Of a stretch of DNA of 64,000 bases, positions 20,901-30,192 are shown in pieces. The notes below the pieces were generated by a model, which ran no database searches, was not told the DNA's origin, and saw only the letters and a program-made list of their open reading frames with translations. Source of the DNA: Isoperla grammatica (lineage: Eukaryota; Arthropoda; Insecta; Plecoptera; Perlodidae); NCBI GenBank assembly GCA_945910005.1, contig OX246749.1, positions 33,184,374 to 33,248,373 of the forward strand, given 5' to 3'. The translations under genes were made by a program, and so were the position numbers. How positions within the stretch are numbered: position 1 is the stretch's first letter; the number at the start of each line of letters is the position of its first letter.

Positions 20901-23053
20901 CGATGACGTTGTCGGCGGGCACGGGCGTGTCGGCAAAGAACACCTCGCAGGTGTTGGAGCCTCGGATGCCGAGCTTGTCCTCGGGCTGGCCCGTCGACAC
21001 GCCGCCGAAACCCTTCTCCACGGCAAACGCCGTCACCTTGTCCACCTTCTTGCCTGAGAGACGAGGTACTTATTTATTTCTTTTTACTTATTTGCGGTCG
21101 TTTGACTAAGGTCCAGTCTTACAATGTCCCAATACGGTTGTTTTAGTTGTCGCCATTAAAGTGCTGCTATAAGAGATCAAGAAGACCGTGGTAGGATTTT
21201 TCGTGTCATATAGTTGGCCGTGTCATTTTTACCAACAATATTAAACAATACTGGTAACAATGGTCGACGCCTTCTATATAGTTGTGGAATTATTTTCCAG
21301 CAGCACTTCAATGGCGTCAAATTTCAAGATGTCAGCGCCCATAAAAATCCTCTAAAACAACCGTATAACTACTTATTAGTCAAATAGCTTGTTTTCTCCA
21401 TGGCAACCACCAATCAAAACCCTTGAAATCCTCCAAATAGCTTCATTGCTTCAAATAACTTACTTATTAGGAGATTGTAAGAACGGCCCTAAGTTACAAA
21501 AAGCATTTATAAACAGTGTTAAAACCATGTGTACAGTTAAAAGAAGAAAAATAAAAGTACAGGTCTAAAGAAATGTGTTCTTAGACTTCAGAGCTAGGCC
21601 TACACTATTTAATTTAATTCTATTTCATCATTTAATATACATAATTATTAACATTTATTTTATTTTATTTATTGATAAATATAGCCTGGTTAGTCGACTA
21701 ACCGTTCTTGTCAACGACCTCAGTCTTGGCGAAGACGGTAAAGAAGTCTGCGATGCCTCCGTTGGTGATCCACAGTTTGCTGCCGTTGAGTAGCCACGTC
21801 TTCCCGTCTTCCGAGAGCTTTGCACGCGTCTGTATCGAGGCCGCGTCCGAGCCGCTGCTTGGTTCCGTCAGGCAGAACGCTGCCACCCACTCACCTGTCG
21901 ACAACCGTAGACATTTGTACACGACAGTCGCCCAACATTGTAGTTATTTACTAGGTATTTACCCGGTCTCTGCCACCGGGTATACGGGCCCAGCCGCAGA
22001 AGAGAGAGAAATAATAATAATAATAATAGGTTGGTGAAGGACATAATTAACGTCCCCCCCACTCAAAAGGAATGTTTGTAACTGAGTGGGTAGACAATAG
22101 ATACACACTATTTATTTATTTAAACAATGTATGCTAAACAAACCTTCAATAGGACAGAATGTAGCCTGTATGCCACTAAAACTGTCAAGAGATAGATAGC
22201 TGCCACGCTGTACCGTTGTACCAATAAAAGCTCAACAATCATTGGCAATAAACGTCACTTGTGTGCATAAGTTCATTTTGTTACTGTCAGAATGCATGCA
22301 GTATCTTTTTGGTGACGTATAGGCTATAGGACTACTTACCACCATACGTCTAGACCTCAGTGGGCAGAGTAACTGCCCGACACGCGGGAGTTCTGGGTTG
22401 AATTTCCAGTGGAGCTGGTTATTTACTTTCTACTATACTACTAACTTTAAGAAACAATTTGTAAGAAAACACACTTTACCTGTTGCTAGTCGCGGCAAGT
22501 AACGTTCTTTTTGTGCGTCAGTTCCAGCAATGAGTAGACCTTTCAGTCCAATAGATTGATGGGCAGCCAGAGTAGTCCCGATAGACGCGTCAACGGCAAT
22601 CGCTTCCCCGATTCGGGCGTACTCGGTAGCGTTCAGACCGAGCCCTCCAAACTCTACGGGAATCTGTTGTCCGAACAGGCCAAGTGCCTTCAAGCCGTCC
22701 ATCGTTTCTTTCGGTATCTTTCCCTGCCTGTCGATACTGGTCGAATCGACCTGTTCTGCAAAGAACTTCTCGATGGGCGCAACCATCTCGTTCAAAGTTT
22801 GTAGACGTTCGTTGTCGAGGACTTCCGGATAGACGAGGGCATCTGTGTCAAACTTGCCGAGAAAAAGGTTTTTGGCAAAAGGCTCTTTGACCGGTTTGGT
22901 GGACTTTTGTTCCACGCCCACTGAAGATTTGCTGCCTTGTTCGGTATTTGATATTTCTTGTACGGCTTGCGCAGGTTGAGAGAGCCATCTTTTCGTAATG
23001 TACGGACTAAGCGAGCGTGTTCTCAAAGAGAACTTCAATATTTGACTACTCAT
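14695..23053 (-). CDS. ACADVL/ACAD9: Mitochondrial acyl-CoA dehydrogenase, ACADVL/ACAD9 type (complete)
   Basis: Seven coding exons (22480-23053, 21703-21894, 20774-21053, 18748-18965, 18071-18265, 15546-15712, 14695-14994) join in phase to exactly 642 codons. Enzymes of this family oxidise long-chain acyl-CoA to 2-enoyl-CoA with FAD at the inner mitochondrial membrane; ACAD9 also assists complex I assembly. The N-terminus is Ser/Arg-rich without acidic residues, as in mitochondrial presequences. Visible motifs are the first dehydrogenase signature [13 protein letters not shown], then [20 protein letters not shown] sequence (here [16 protein letters not shown]), and [10 protein letters not shown] with the catalytic glutamate near residue 446. 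The C-terminal extension typical of the ACADVL/ACAD9 branch is present. Phrases such as [11 protein letters not shown] and [12 protein letters not shown] look closer to ACAD9 than to vertebrate VLCAD, so the split is uncertain. The start at 23053 is preferred over 23080 because an acceptor (TTTACAG) lies between them. Confidence 0.93.
14995..15545. repeat. Intron 6 of the dehydrogenase, an AT-rich tandem array
   Basis: The whole intron is dominated by TTAATTTAATTAATTTATTAA permutations between the donor at 15545 and the acceptor at 14995. No other feature is seen. Confidence 0.9.
15546..15712 (-). CDS. ACADVL/ACAD9: Acyl-CoA dehydrogenase, exon 6
   Basis: The acceptor GCGTAG lies at 15713-15718 and the donor GTAGCT begins at 15545 (complement). 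It encodes [12 protein letters not shown] and a helical stretch up to HGAQ, the linker into the C-terminal extension. Phase fits both neighbours. Confidence 0.85.
15965..16140 (+). repeat. Dispersed repeat related to 4986-5150
   Basis: It shares ATAGACTAGACGCATTCTGG, a CAAGAAAATAAACT segment and TTGCTTAGCAGCGCTA with the tandem duplication near 5 kb, with some divergence. Confidence 0.75.
16430..16710 (+). repeat. SINE-like dispersed family, copy in intron 5
   Basis: This segment is matched along its length by 46806-47100, including TTCTGAATCGGC, GGTTATCGCTCACT, the TCGACGGTG block and the terminal GAGTGGGTAGACTCTAAATG. Its 3' end runs into ATTTATTT repeats. Shorter copies occur elsewhere in the window. 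Confidence 0.8.
16960..18060. other. Rest of dehydrogenase intron 5, retroelement tails
   Basis: It holds a fragment of the AATTCAAATTTCAAGGGACC family near 17030, and a likely LINE or SINE 3' tail at about 17330-17560 ending GAAATAAAAACTAACTAAC. No exon is seen. Confidence 0.45.
18071..18265 (-). CDS. ACADVL/ACAD9: Acyl-CoA dehydrogenase, exon 5 (catalytic glutamate)
   Basis: The acceptor is GTTCCAG at 18266-18272 and the donor GTGAGT at 18070 (complement). It carries [16 protein letters not shown] and [10 protein letters not shown], the site of the active-site glutamate and FAD contacts. In the second family signature, the position that is usually acidic after GY is alanine here. Confidence 0.92.
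18380..18560. repeat. AT-rich (TAA/TTA) low-complexity stretch in intron 4
   Basis: This run of TTAATTATT/TATTATTAT permutations has no other content and is followed by a short CTCCTCCTCC tract and a piece of the SINE-like family near 18630-18690. Confidence 0.85.
18748..18965 (-). CDS. ACADVL/ACAD9: Acyl-CoA dehydrogenase, exon 4
   Basis: The acceptor is ATTCCAG at 18966-18972 and the donor GTACGT at 18747 (complement). It encodes [17 protein letters not shown] and [20 protein letters not shown], the helical C-terminal dehydrogenase domain. One codon is split at each end, consistent with its neighbours. Confidence 0.92.
19025..19908. mobile_element. Large inverted repeat with a MITE inside its loop
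   Basis: Arms of about 176 bases (19025-19200 and 19733-19908) are inverse copies. They start CATTGAGTTTGTTAGTGTAG and end near GCGCAGATGCG. The loop carries the hAT-like element at 19360-19609. This is a foldback-type element in intron 3 of the dehydrogenase. Confidence 0.85.
19360..19609. mobile_element. hAT-like MITE with 8-bp TSD GTTGTAAT
   Basis: The ends CAGGGGTCGAAAT and ATTTCGACCCCTG are flanked by identical octamers GTTGTAAT at 19352-19359 and 19610-19617. Internal CTAGCCCG repeats. Non-coding. Confidence 0.9.
20180..20284 (+). repeat. Retroelement-like 3' tail with (TAA)n
   Basis: The sequence CTCTGGAACGTATACCTCGG is followed by GGATAAATAAATAA and an AAT run, as at the 3' end of a poly-purine-tailed retroelement. 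Confidence 0.5.
20284..20499 (+). pseudogene. Non-LTR retrotransposon fragment (C-terminal zinc-knuckle region)
   Basis: An open frame of about 71 codons reads [15 protein letters not shown] and [17 protein letters not shown], ending in TAA at 20497. The spacing of C, C, H and C matches the knuckle that follows the RNase H region in many LINEs. No upstream reverse transcriptase is present, so it is a 5'-truncated, dead copy. A GAA run follows at 20527-20580. Confidence 0.7.
20527..20580 (+). repeat. (GAA)n microsatellite
   Basis: About 17 GAA triplets follow the LINE fragment. Confidence 0.95.
20774..21053 (-). CDS. ACADVL/ACAD9: Acyl-CoA dehydrogenase, exon 3
   Basis: The acceptor is TCTCTCAG at 21054-21061 and the donor GTGGGG at 20773 (complement). 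It encodes the middle beta domain: [13 protein letters not shown], the [14 protein letters not shown] substrate/FAD region and [18 protein letters not shown]. The donor GTGGGG is weaker than the others in this gene. Confidence 0.92.
21109..21491. mobile_element. MITE (GTCTTACAAT family) carrying a nested element
   Basis: Outer ends read AAGGTCCAGTCTTACAATGT and ATTGTAAGAACGGCCCTAA. Relatives without an insert are at 43709-43850 and 51600-51740, sharing ATAGCTT/CCATGGCAACCACCAATC sequence. The insert is described separately. Confidence 0.8.
21134..21364. mobile_element. Nested MITE with ACGGTTGTTTTAG ends
   Basis: The inverted ends are ACGGTTGTTTTAG and CTAAAACAACCGT. Comparison with the empty relatives at 43709 and 51600 (CCCAATAACTAC) shows a two-base AT duplication at the insertion point. 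Confidence 0.8.
21703..21894 (-). CDS. ACADVL/ACAD9: Acyl-CoA dehydrogenase, exon 2 (FAD signature)
   Basis: The acceptor is GTCGACAG at 21895-21902 and the donor GTTAGT at 21702 (complement). It encodes [20 protein letters not shown] and [11 protein letters not shown], the first acyl-CoA dehydrogenase signature and the flavin-contact tryptophan loop. Confidence 0.93.
22050..22430 (+). repeat. SINE-like piece followed by a tRNA-like SINE (22340-22425)
   Basis: At 22050-22110 is the CCCCCACTC/GAGTGGGTAGAC part of the dispersed family. At 22355-22425, TGGGCAGAGTAACTG resembles a polymerase III A box, and CTGGGTTGAATTTCCAG forms a T-arm-like stem-loop (B box). A tRNA-derived SINE is likely; an intact tRNA gene is not supported. 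Confidence 0.5.
22480..23053 (-). CDS. ACADVL/ACAD9: Acyl-CoA dehydrogenase, exon 1 of the CDS (targeting peptide)
   Basis: It starts with ATG at 23051-23053 ([17 protein letters not shown]), a basic and hydroxylated leader suited to mitochondrial import, then a low-conservation linker and the N-terminal helical domain ([37 protein letters not shown]). The donor GTAAAG is at 22479 (complement). Confidence 0.92.
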
Positions 23054-23069
23054 TTTGAACACAGAAACC

Positions 23070-23200
23070 TGTAAAGTCAAAACTTATTTTGTAAATATAG
23101 GTTAGAAACGACTGACCTATTTTGTAGTAAGCTTAAAACGTTCTTAAATCTGGTCTTACCTTCAACCGGGTTCTAGGACAAAGAGTGCCTCATTCAGATA
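23070..23200 (-). other. ACADVL/ACAD9: 5' UTR intron and leader exon of the dehydrogenase
   Basis: On the complement a leader sequence ending CCCGGTTGAAG is followed by GTAAGA (donor at 23159) and, about 90 bases on, by TTGACTTTACAG (acceptor ending near 23071), just before the ATG. This suggests a short 5' UTR intron. The transcription start is not determined. Confidence 0.5.
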
Positions 23201-23446
23201 GTACAACTACTTGAAAATTCATGTAATTTGATAACTAATTATCTGCCTCACATGAGATAAAGTTATCGGTTTAGAACTTTAGCACTAGAAGAAAACACTG
23301 ACCCACGATCGCCGGCGATGATGCAATAAAAATTGCAGCGTGATGTTCGACTATCGATAGTTGTTGGATCGATAGGTCTAATCTAATCGGAGGATAGTTC
23401 GAAATCATTCGTCTGCTATTTTGTAATGCTTTTTCTTGATAGTCTT

Positions 23447-23621
23447 TCAACACTCATCCATTTCAGAGTCTTGTACTTCCAATTTTGTTCCCAAGCTTTC
23501 ACTTTCCAAACATTTTCCGTATAGTTTACGAATCTTTGGTTTACGTTTGGAATGTCTTCTCTTCTTTTTGCCCTCACGGCCCTCACGGTGCTTCTTTTGC
23601 TTTCGACTTGCGAGTTTTTCA
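23447..23621 (-). CDS. Possible lysine-rich terminal exon of an unknown gene
   Basis: After an acceptor-like ATTTGCAG, a frame of 57 codons opens with one split base and ends in TGA at 23447-23449. It reads EKLASRKQKKHREGREGKKK, then a basic KPKIRKLYGK part and an acidic end EVQDSEMDEC. Such basic tails occur in nuclear RNA-binding proteins, but I do not recognise the protein, and no upstream exon was found. It may be chance. Confidence 0.3.
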
Positions 23622-23769
23622 CTGCAAATTTAGAATTTGTTAATTTAAAGTTGATGGCTTGTTAACTCTCAAGTTTTGTATTATTATTATATAACGAATT
23701 ACGAGAACATGAATTACTATTTTCTAAAATTTAAAATTCCATTCCTTATTTTTATATGTACTAGAATAG

Positions 23770-24130
23770 AACGTTTGGTTGGGCCAATCACAGAGCCCTG
23801 CGGTCGAAGTCATCGACCAATCGGAAGCCACGTTCGACTACCCCCGCCTGTCCGACCCGACTTGAAACTTCTATCTTGCCGGCGACTGACCAGTGTGCTT
23901 CAAACCCTTTCCTCCCCACGTCAACTCAAAAAAACAAGTGTCTATCGTACGAATTAAGCTCAACAGGTGTTATCAAAGTGTTTGCGAAGTTCTGACGAGT
24001 GTTTCGAAGTGTTTTCAGTACCGAAACTCGCGCGATCTATTCGTGAAACGTGTAAATCAAAGTGCTCGTTTGAGAAAGTTAATTTCCAAAAAATTTCCCG
24101 GCGGTGGATTTTTCTTAAATAATCCTTCGT
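23770..24130 (+). promoter_or_regulatory. GC-richer block with two CCAAT motifs, possible promoter
   Basis: GGGCCAATCAC (near 23781) and GACCAATCGG (near 23814) lie about 30 bases apart in DNA richer in GC than its surroundings, followed by AGTGTTT-rich sequence resembling insect 5' UTRs. No coding exon follows, so it might serve a minus-strand gene, an unseen plus-strand gene, or nothing. Confidence 0.2.
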
Positions 24131-24359
24131 GAAGTATTGTCACTTTGTTTGTTTTAGTACGTATTTTTAATGATTACGAAACGTTATTTTCAACTCGCAT
24201 ACTACAAATCAAGATTCCAAGGTGATTTCTTACGTTTTCTTTCGCGTTTTGGAAGGATTTTCCAACGTTTTTCAACAGGCCGCCATTTTCTAGTTTTTCT
24301 CGACCAAATAGATTTTCGTTCGAATCGAATTAATCGAATCGAAATCGAATAAATTAATT

Positions 24360-25020
24360 TCGATTCTTATTTATTTATTTATTTATTTATTTAGTCTTGC
24401 ATCATTTTACAATTTTTGATTGTGTAATGCACGTCAATACATTTGATATAAACTTATAATATACATTATTTTCAGATTAGTTGTACATAAGGCACATGAG
24501 TCTCCATATAATATCACCCAACTTCGGATACATCCATCAACTGTGAAATTCATCCCGCAGAAAACCATTCTTAATTTACAGAATCGTGCACACTAATACA
24601 TTTGTAAAATATAAAAAGTAAAAGTAACATTACACTTTAAGTAACAGTACATTACATATTTGTACTTAGGAGCTATACAATATCAACTTAATTGAGTCAC
24701 TACATTCATCAACAGATACTAGATAGTATACACCTTCATACACAGTATAACATTCTTGATTTACCGAATAGTGCATGCCGATACATTTGTAAATTGTAAG
24801 TGATAAACGTAATAACTTTTACTTATGGCATGAGAGTCGCTACACAATATCAACAAAGTTCAGAGGTTGCATCATTACTTACACTCATCCATAGTGCAAC
24901 CTTCCTAATTCACATGGTACATGTCACGTCAAAAATCAGTCAAGTCAAGTGATAAAGTCTATAAACTAACATTATAGATTATTTACAATATAAATACTGT
25001 ACACATAACAGACGTCTCAT
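24360..25020. repeat. (ATTT)n and diverged internal repeats
   Basis: It starts with ATTTATTTATTT. Two or three diverged copies of a roughly 185-base motif follow (AATCGTGCACACTAATACATTTGTAAA against AATAGTGCATGCCGATACATTTGTAAA in essence). Probably an old retroelement. Confidence 0.45.
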
Positions 25021-25890
25021 AAGAAGTCAGAGTCCCTGTCTTTTAGTCAACTCTTCTAAACAATGCACACCTGGCCTGGAAGAACTAGCGACCCCCCCCC
25101 CCCCCCCCCCTCCCTCTGCTCCTGCTCCTTCACTCCAGACAGTACGACGCTTCCATGTACCATGTACAGCACGATCAAGACATTTGCCACCACCCAATTT
25201 TTTCCCAAAATCTCGTGTTGTCAGTCCTGTCATTCCTCAGTCCAATCCAATGAATGTGTAGGATAATCGATATGTTGCATCGATACATCGATACAGTACG
25301 CCTAATAAATACAAATAAATGCATTTATACTAAGAAATTAATTATAATTCATGGATAAGAGTGGGAATTGGTAAATGTGGGTTGTAAAGATTGAAAACTC
25401 GATGCAGTACAACCATATGTTTATTTACTACAACGTTTGAACTGAATGATGTATTTATTTTGTTTGAAACGTATGCGATCCGATAGGTATAAACACTTGT
25501 AGTCCCTAACACTATCATAACATTTATTATCATTCACCTATTATTAAAATCGGGGGGGGGGTTAGAACTCCTAACCCCTTCCCCTAGTTAGACCTAACCT
25601 AACCCAACCTGTCAGTCTGACATGTAACGCTCTCGATGTAGCGAGTTTGCGTATTTTCAGAAACGAGACTGTTGATTATACCATTGGGTTTAAAATATAT
25701 TTTAAACCCAATGATTATACTTATGAACGGTGCTGTAGGTAGTACCTCGGTAGCGTACTCGACACACCGATTGGCCGGGAACCCCCCTCCAACACCTCAC
25801 GCGCCAACAGTGGCACAGCGACCAAATACGTATTCCCTTAGCAACCCGAACGGAACACTTGTAAAATATGCCCACTTGTTGCATCGTTTT
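25021..25890. other. Intergenic DNA without recognised genes
   Basis: It contains a C-run at 25093-25111, a G-run near 25552-25561, a perfect AT-rich palindrome at 25676-25723 (CCATTGGGTTTAAAATATAT and its complement), and no exon-like sequence. Confidence 0.45.
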
Positions 25891-25894
25891 TGTT

Positions 25895-26290
25895 GTCAAG
25901 GCCGTCCGTCGTGGTGGCTTGATGTGTGTTTGAGGCCTGGCGCGTTACATGCAGGGACGTGGGTTCGAATCCCACTACATATAATACATGGGTTTTCTTG
26001 TAATATTGTCTTTCATCTGTCACCCCTCATATAAAAGCCGTCTGCTGAAGCTTGTGCTGTCGGGGTGCGTGTAGGTCCTAGCGCATTACATGCAGGGACG
26101 TGGGTTCGAATCCCACCACATATAATGCATGGGTGTTCTTGTAATATTGTCCTTTTATCATCCCTCGTATAAAAGCCGTCTGCGGTAGCTTGTGCTGTCG
26201 GGGTGCGTGTGGGGCCTAGCGTGTTACATGCAGGGACGTGGGTTCGAATCCCACATATAAAGTAATGTTTTCCTTCATCTTTATCTATCA
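25895..26290 (+). repeat. Three tandem tRNA-like (SINE) monomers
   Basis: GTGGGTTCGAATCCCAC occurs at about 25960, 26101 and 26239, spaced 141 and 138 bases. This forms a perfect T-arm (5-bp stem, TTCGAAT loop) and fits the polymerase III B box. The first monomer also has TGGCTTGATGTG as an A-box candidate. No full cloverleaf was found, so these are tRNA-derived repeats. Confidence 0.65.
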
Positions 26291-26396
26291 CCCCTCATTG
26301 CTTCTAATAGAATAGCATGATAACAATATTAGAGACATTAAGCATCAAGAATCATCATTATCACTTTTTACAATCCACACAATAGTTTGCATTTAT

Positions 26397-26520
26397 GACG
26401 TAGCCAGGAATATATTTCGGGGGTGGGGGGTGGGAGGGATGTAGGAATGATCACGAGACAAATATAATTCGGAACGTTGGAGTGGGGGGGGGGGGGTCAA
26501 CCACAACAGCATTCGAGGTT
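26397..26520 (+). repeat. Decayed hAT-like fragment with G-runs
   Basis: CGTAGCCAGGAAT followed by two G-runs resembles the end of the element at 4604-4977. No second end was found. Confidence 0.4.
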
Positions 26521-26806
26521 GTATACTAAACAATTAATGCACCCCATTTCAACAAGGTTAGTCTAGCAACCAATGAAAATGAAGTGAATAAAATCCTGCA
26601 ACTATTATAGCGAAACCTTCTTGTTTGCAGACGATCTTCGAGAACGTGTGCATTCCAAACCATGCAGTCTAATACTGGAGATCGATACATCTTGACAAGA
26701 CATCAACCAGCACCCAGTTCATTCTTTGAAGAAGCGCGTATTAGTATATTGGTTCATTCGTTTCTTGGTTTTGTAACAAACTCCTTGGATCAAATAAATC
26801 ATAATC

Positions 26807-27045
26807 TTACGCCACAGTAAATGCGTTAACATGGGTGGGTGTCTGGCAGGCGATCAGTGAGGGTTCGACTTTAGATCGTCTGCGAGAACGTCGAGTACCT
26901 ACGCCACTGGACTTTAGTAGGAAACAGTGGCAACACAAGTTATAGCTTCGGTGTGACCGCCTTATACAATGTACTGGCAGTTTGTTTCGAGCTTTAGCTG
27001 GGTAGAATGCTCTTGCCAAAGCTCTTCCCCCCCTAGGTAGGTTTA
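26807..27045 (+). repeat. Conserved core of unit 1
   Basis: About 230 bases almost identical in all seven units, while DNA between cores differs by substitutions and indels. Contains TTTAGCTGGGTAGAATGCTC, resembling a tRNA D-arm/A box. The same 70-residue minus-strand open frame recurs in five copies because the DNA is identical, not from visible protein constraint. Confidence 0.85.
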
Positions 27046-27504
27046 GTTAGCGGTCTAGAGCATTCACCCATTGTTGAGTGTGATATCTATTGTTGTTGTT
27101 GTTGTTGTTGTTGTTTCCTAGTGTCACTGCTGGTATCATTGTATAAGTAGGTCACACGTGTGTCAACAGTAAAATTAACATGGTCTTCTGGATTGTTCAC
27201 AGGTATTCAAAGCAAGGACAGGATCTTCTAGCACTTCTAGGACTTCTAGCACTGCTAGCACATCCAGTACTTCTAGCACTTCTAGCACATCCAGTACATC
27301 TTGCACTTCTAGCACATCTAGCACATCCAGTACTTCTTGCACTACTAGCACTTCTAGCTTCCAGAAGTTTCCGTAACATGGAGAACGAACCTAGACGGTG
27401 ACCCCCAGATATACATGGTACGTTTTAAAGCTGAAACAGCTTCATGGTTTATTATTGTTTGTAAATATTGTATGAAGCGATATCAAATTGTAATAAAAGC
27501 TTTG

Positions 27505-27581
27505 TCTCGGCCGGGGATCGAACCCAGATCCTCCGGCTCTACGTGCAACACGTAAGGATCTGGGTTCGCTCCCAGTAGGGG
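27505..27581. repeat. tRNA-like hairpin, unit 1
   Basis: GGATCGAACCCAGATCC and GGATCTGGGTTCG face each other around CGGCTCTACGTGCAACACGT. Each arm contains a B-box-like GGTTCGATCC on opposite strands. On the minus strand CTGGG-TTCGATC-CCCGG would form a T-arm. No full tRNA is visible. Confidence 0.7.
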
Positions 27582-28624
27582 AAAACTTGGATTAGAATTG
27601 CTGTCGCTTCATATATACATATATTCATGTATTATATATTTTTGCAGCCAATAACAAATAACAAGGGATGCTGTAGTCACTTACAACGCCGAATACCAAA
27701 CACCAGGAGCACAAGATCCATGACGCAGTTGTTCTCGGTCCGAGGAAGGAGCTGGAAGCACACCCCGAAAATTCACTGGAGTTTTAAAGTAAGTGACCTT
27801 AGAACAGTTTTATATTTGTTTCCATGTATTTAAACATATATTCATAACACTAAGTCTCATTTACAGCCAATAACATCAGCGCAGTCGCTAACGAGCGCTT
27901 GGATCCAGTTCTATGACAGAGTTGTTCTCGGTCTGAGGAAGGAGTAGGAAGGGTACTCCGAAAATTCACCCTTTTGTTTAAAGTAAGTGACCTTGGTATA
28001 TTGTTTTATATGTGTGTGTGTATTTTTAATATTTATTCTTGCCCACATATTATAGTTATAGGAGGATATGTACACTGCAGGTGTCAAGAATAGATCGGCC
28101 TCACATTGATTCAAAGCATCCTGGAAATCCAAACTTTAATTAAATCAATTTTTTTAAACACGAATAGATACGTTGTGTAACATTTCAAGACAAAAACTTC
28201 ACATTATTTCAATGTGACATTTAGCCATTGTGTCAACCAAAAGGCAACAACATTATGTTGTTTGTTTGATGTTCAAATAGTCTCGAAAAATAACATTAAA
28301 TTGATTTTATAATTCAATTCTATGACACGTTTTTTTAACATTGCAAGACAAACAACATAACGCAGTCTGTTTCAATATGAAATTTACCCAGACCTAGGAT
28401 GAATTATGATTCAAATCCCGCAATTATTAGTGAACCCTTTGCTTGCAGATTATCTTCGTGAACGTTTGCATTCCAATCCATGCAGTCCAATACTGGGGAT
28501 CGATACATCGTGACAAGACATCAACCAGCACCCAGTTCATTCTTTGAAGAAGCGCGTATTAGTATATTGGTTCATTCGTTTCTTGGTTTTGTAACAAACT
28601 CCTTGCATCAAATAAACCATAATC

Positions 28625-28865
28625 TTACGCCACAGTAAATGCGTTAACATGGGTGGGTGTCTGGCAGGCGATCAGTGAGGGTTCGACTTTAGATCGTCTG
28701 CGAGAACGTCGAGTACCTACGCCACTGGACTCTAGTAGGAAACAGTGGCAACACAAGTTATAGCTTCGGTGTGACCGCCTTATACAATGTACTGCAATTT
28801 GTTTCGAGCTTTAGCTGGGTAGAATGCTCTTGCCAAAGCTCTTCCCCCCCTAGGTAGGTTTAGTT
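28625..28865 (+). repeat. Conserved core of unit 2
   Basis: Near-identical to the core at 26807, with one changed base (TCTAGTAGG) and a missing CGG near 28795. It is followed by a (GTT)n run at about 28908-28937. Confidence 0.85.
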
Positions 28866-28905
28866 AGCGGTCTAGAGCATTCACCCATTGTTGAGTGTGA
28901 TATCT

Positions 28906-28939
<34 letters not shown>

Positions 28940-29024
28940 CCTAGTGTCACTGCTGGTATCATTGTATAAGTAAGTCACACGTGTGTCAACAGTAACTTAA
29001 CATTGCCTGCTGAATTGTTCACAG

Positions 29025-29120
29025 GTATTCAAAGCAAGGTCAGGATCTTCTAGCACTTCTAGCGTCCAGAAATTCTCGCCACATGGAGAACGAACCTAGA
29101 CGGTGACCCAGATATACATG
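29025..29120 (+). other. Exon-like block C of unit 2 (shortest Ser/Thr-codon form)
   Basis: It lies between TTGTTCACAG (acceptor-like, ending 29024) and GTACGTTTTG (donor-like, 29121). Other units expand an ACTTCTAGCACATCCAGT motif here to over 100 bases, which reads as Ser/Thr in one frame and Leu/Ala in another. Stops follow, so coding is not supported. Confidence 0.4.
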
Positions 29121-29210
29121 GTACGTTTTGAAGCTAAAACCTTCTGTATGGTTAATTATTATTTGTGCCTATTTTATGAAGCGATAGCAAATTGTAATAA
29201 AAGCTTTATC

Positions 29211-29287
29211 TCGGCCGGGGATCGAACCAAGATCCTCCGGCTCTACGTGCAACACGTAAGGATCTGGGTTCGATCCCAGTCGGGGCA
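29211..29287. repeat. tRNA-like hairpin, unit 2
   Basis: Same inverted pair as at 27505. The right arm GGATCTGGGTTCGATCCCAG is complete; the left arm has one change (AACCAAG). Confidence 0.7.
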
Positions 29288-29350
29288 AACTTAGACTAGA
29301 ATTGCTGTCGCTTCATATATACGTATAACATATATTATATATGTTTGCAG

Positions 29351-29493
29351 CCAATAACTAACAACAGAGGGCGCTGCAGTCACTAACAGCGCCGACTTCC
29401 AAACACCATGGGGCCCAAGATCCACGACGCAGTTGTCCTCGGTCCGAGGAAGGAGTTGGAAGCACACCCCGAAAATGTATCATTTTTTTAAAG
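29351..29493 (+). other. Exon-like block E of unit 2 with a short open frame
   Basis: It is bounded by GTTTGCAG and GTAAGT. In this copy a frame begins with ATG in an ACCATGG context and reads KIHDAVVLGPRKELEAHPEN before stopping. The same residues are readable in the other units, but without an ATG. This could be the remnant of a coding exon. Confidence 0.4.
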
Positions 29494-29571
29494 GTAAGTG
29501 ACCTTAGAACAGTTTTATATTTGTTTTCATGTATTTTAACATATATTCATAACACCAAGTCTCATTTTCAG

Positions 29572-29686
29572 ACAATAACAACAGCACAGTCGCTAACGAG
29601 CGCCAAGATCGAGTTCGATGACAGAATTGTTCTCGGTCTGAGGAAGGTGTAAGAAGGGTACTCCGAAAATTCACCTTTGTTTTAAA
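29572..29686 (+). other. Exon-like block F of unit 2, paralogous to block E
   Basis: It is bounded by CATTTTCAG and GTAAGT. It shares ACAATAACA, the GTTCTCGGTCTGAGGAAG core and CTCCGAAAAT with block E, so E and F arose by an internal duplication. In unit 6 there is a third copy (36835-36951 and 37031-37156). Confidence 0.5.
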
Positions 29687-30192
29687 GTAAGTTGCCATGG
29701 TAAATACTTTTATAAAAGTGTGTGTGTTTTTAAAATTTATTATTGCCCACATATTGTCCACATATAACCTACATATTAAAGCCACCATATGTAAGTGTTT
29801 GCAGGTTATTTACACTGCAAGTGTCAAGAATAGATCGGCCTTACATTGATTCAATGCAATCTGGAAATCCAAACTTAATTAAATCCTTTTTATTTATACA
29901 CTTATAAATACGTTGTGCAACATTTCAAGACAAAAAACTCCACATTACTTTAATGTAAAATTTAGACATGGTGTCAACCAAAAGGCAACAACATTATGTG
30001 GGTTGTTTGATGTTCAAATAGTCTCGAAAAAATAACATTTTATTGATTTTATAATTCAATTTCATGCAACATTCTTAAAGCATTGCTAGACAAACAAAAT
30101 AACGCAGCTTGTTTCAATATGAAATTTACCCAGACCAAAGATGAATTATGATACAAACCCCGCAGTTATTAGTTAAACATTCTTGCTTGCAG

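Noticed and set aside
23051..23080. Upstream start codon at 23080 for the acyl-CoA dehydrogenase
   Set aside because: A TTTACAG acceptor lies between it and the next ATG, with a matching donor near 23159, so 23080 is probably intronic.
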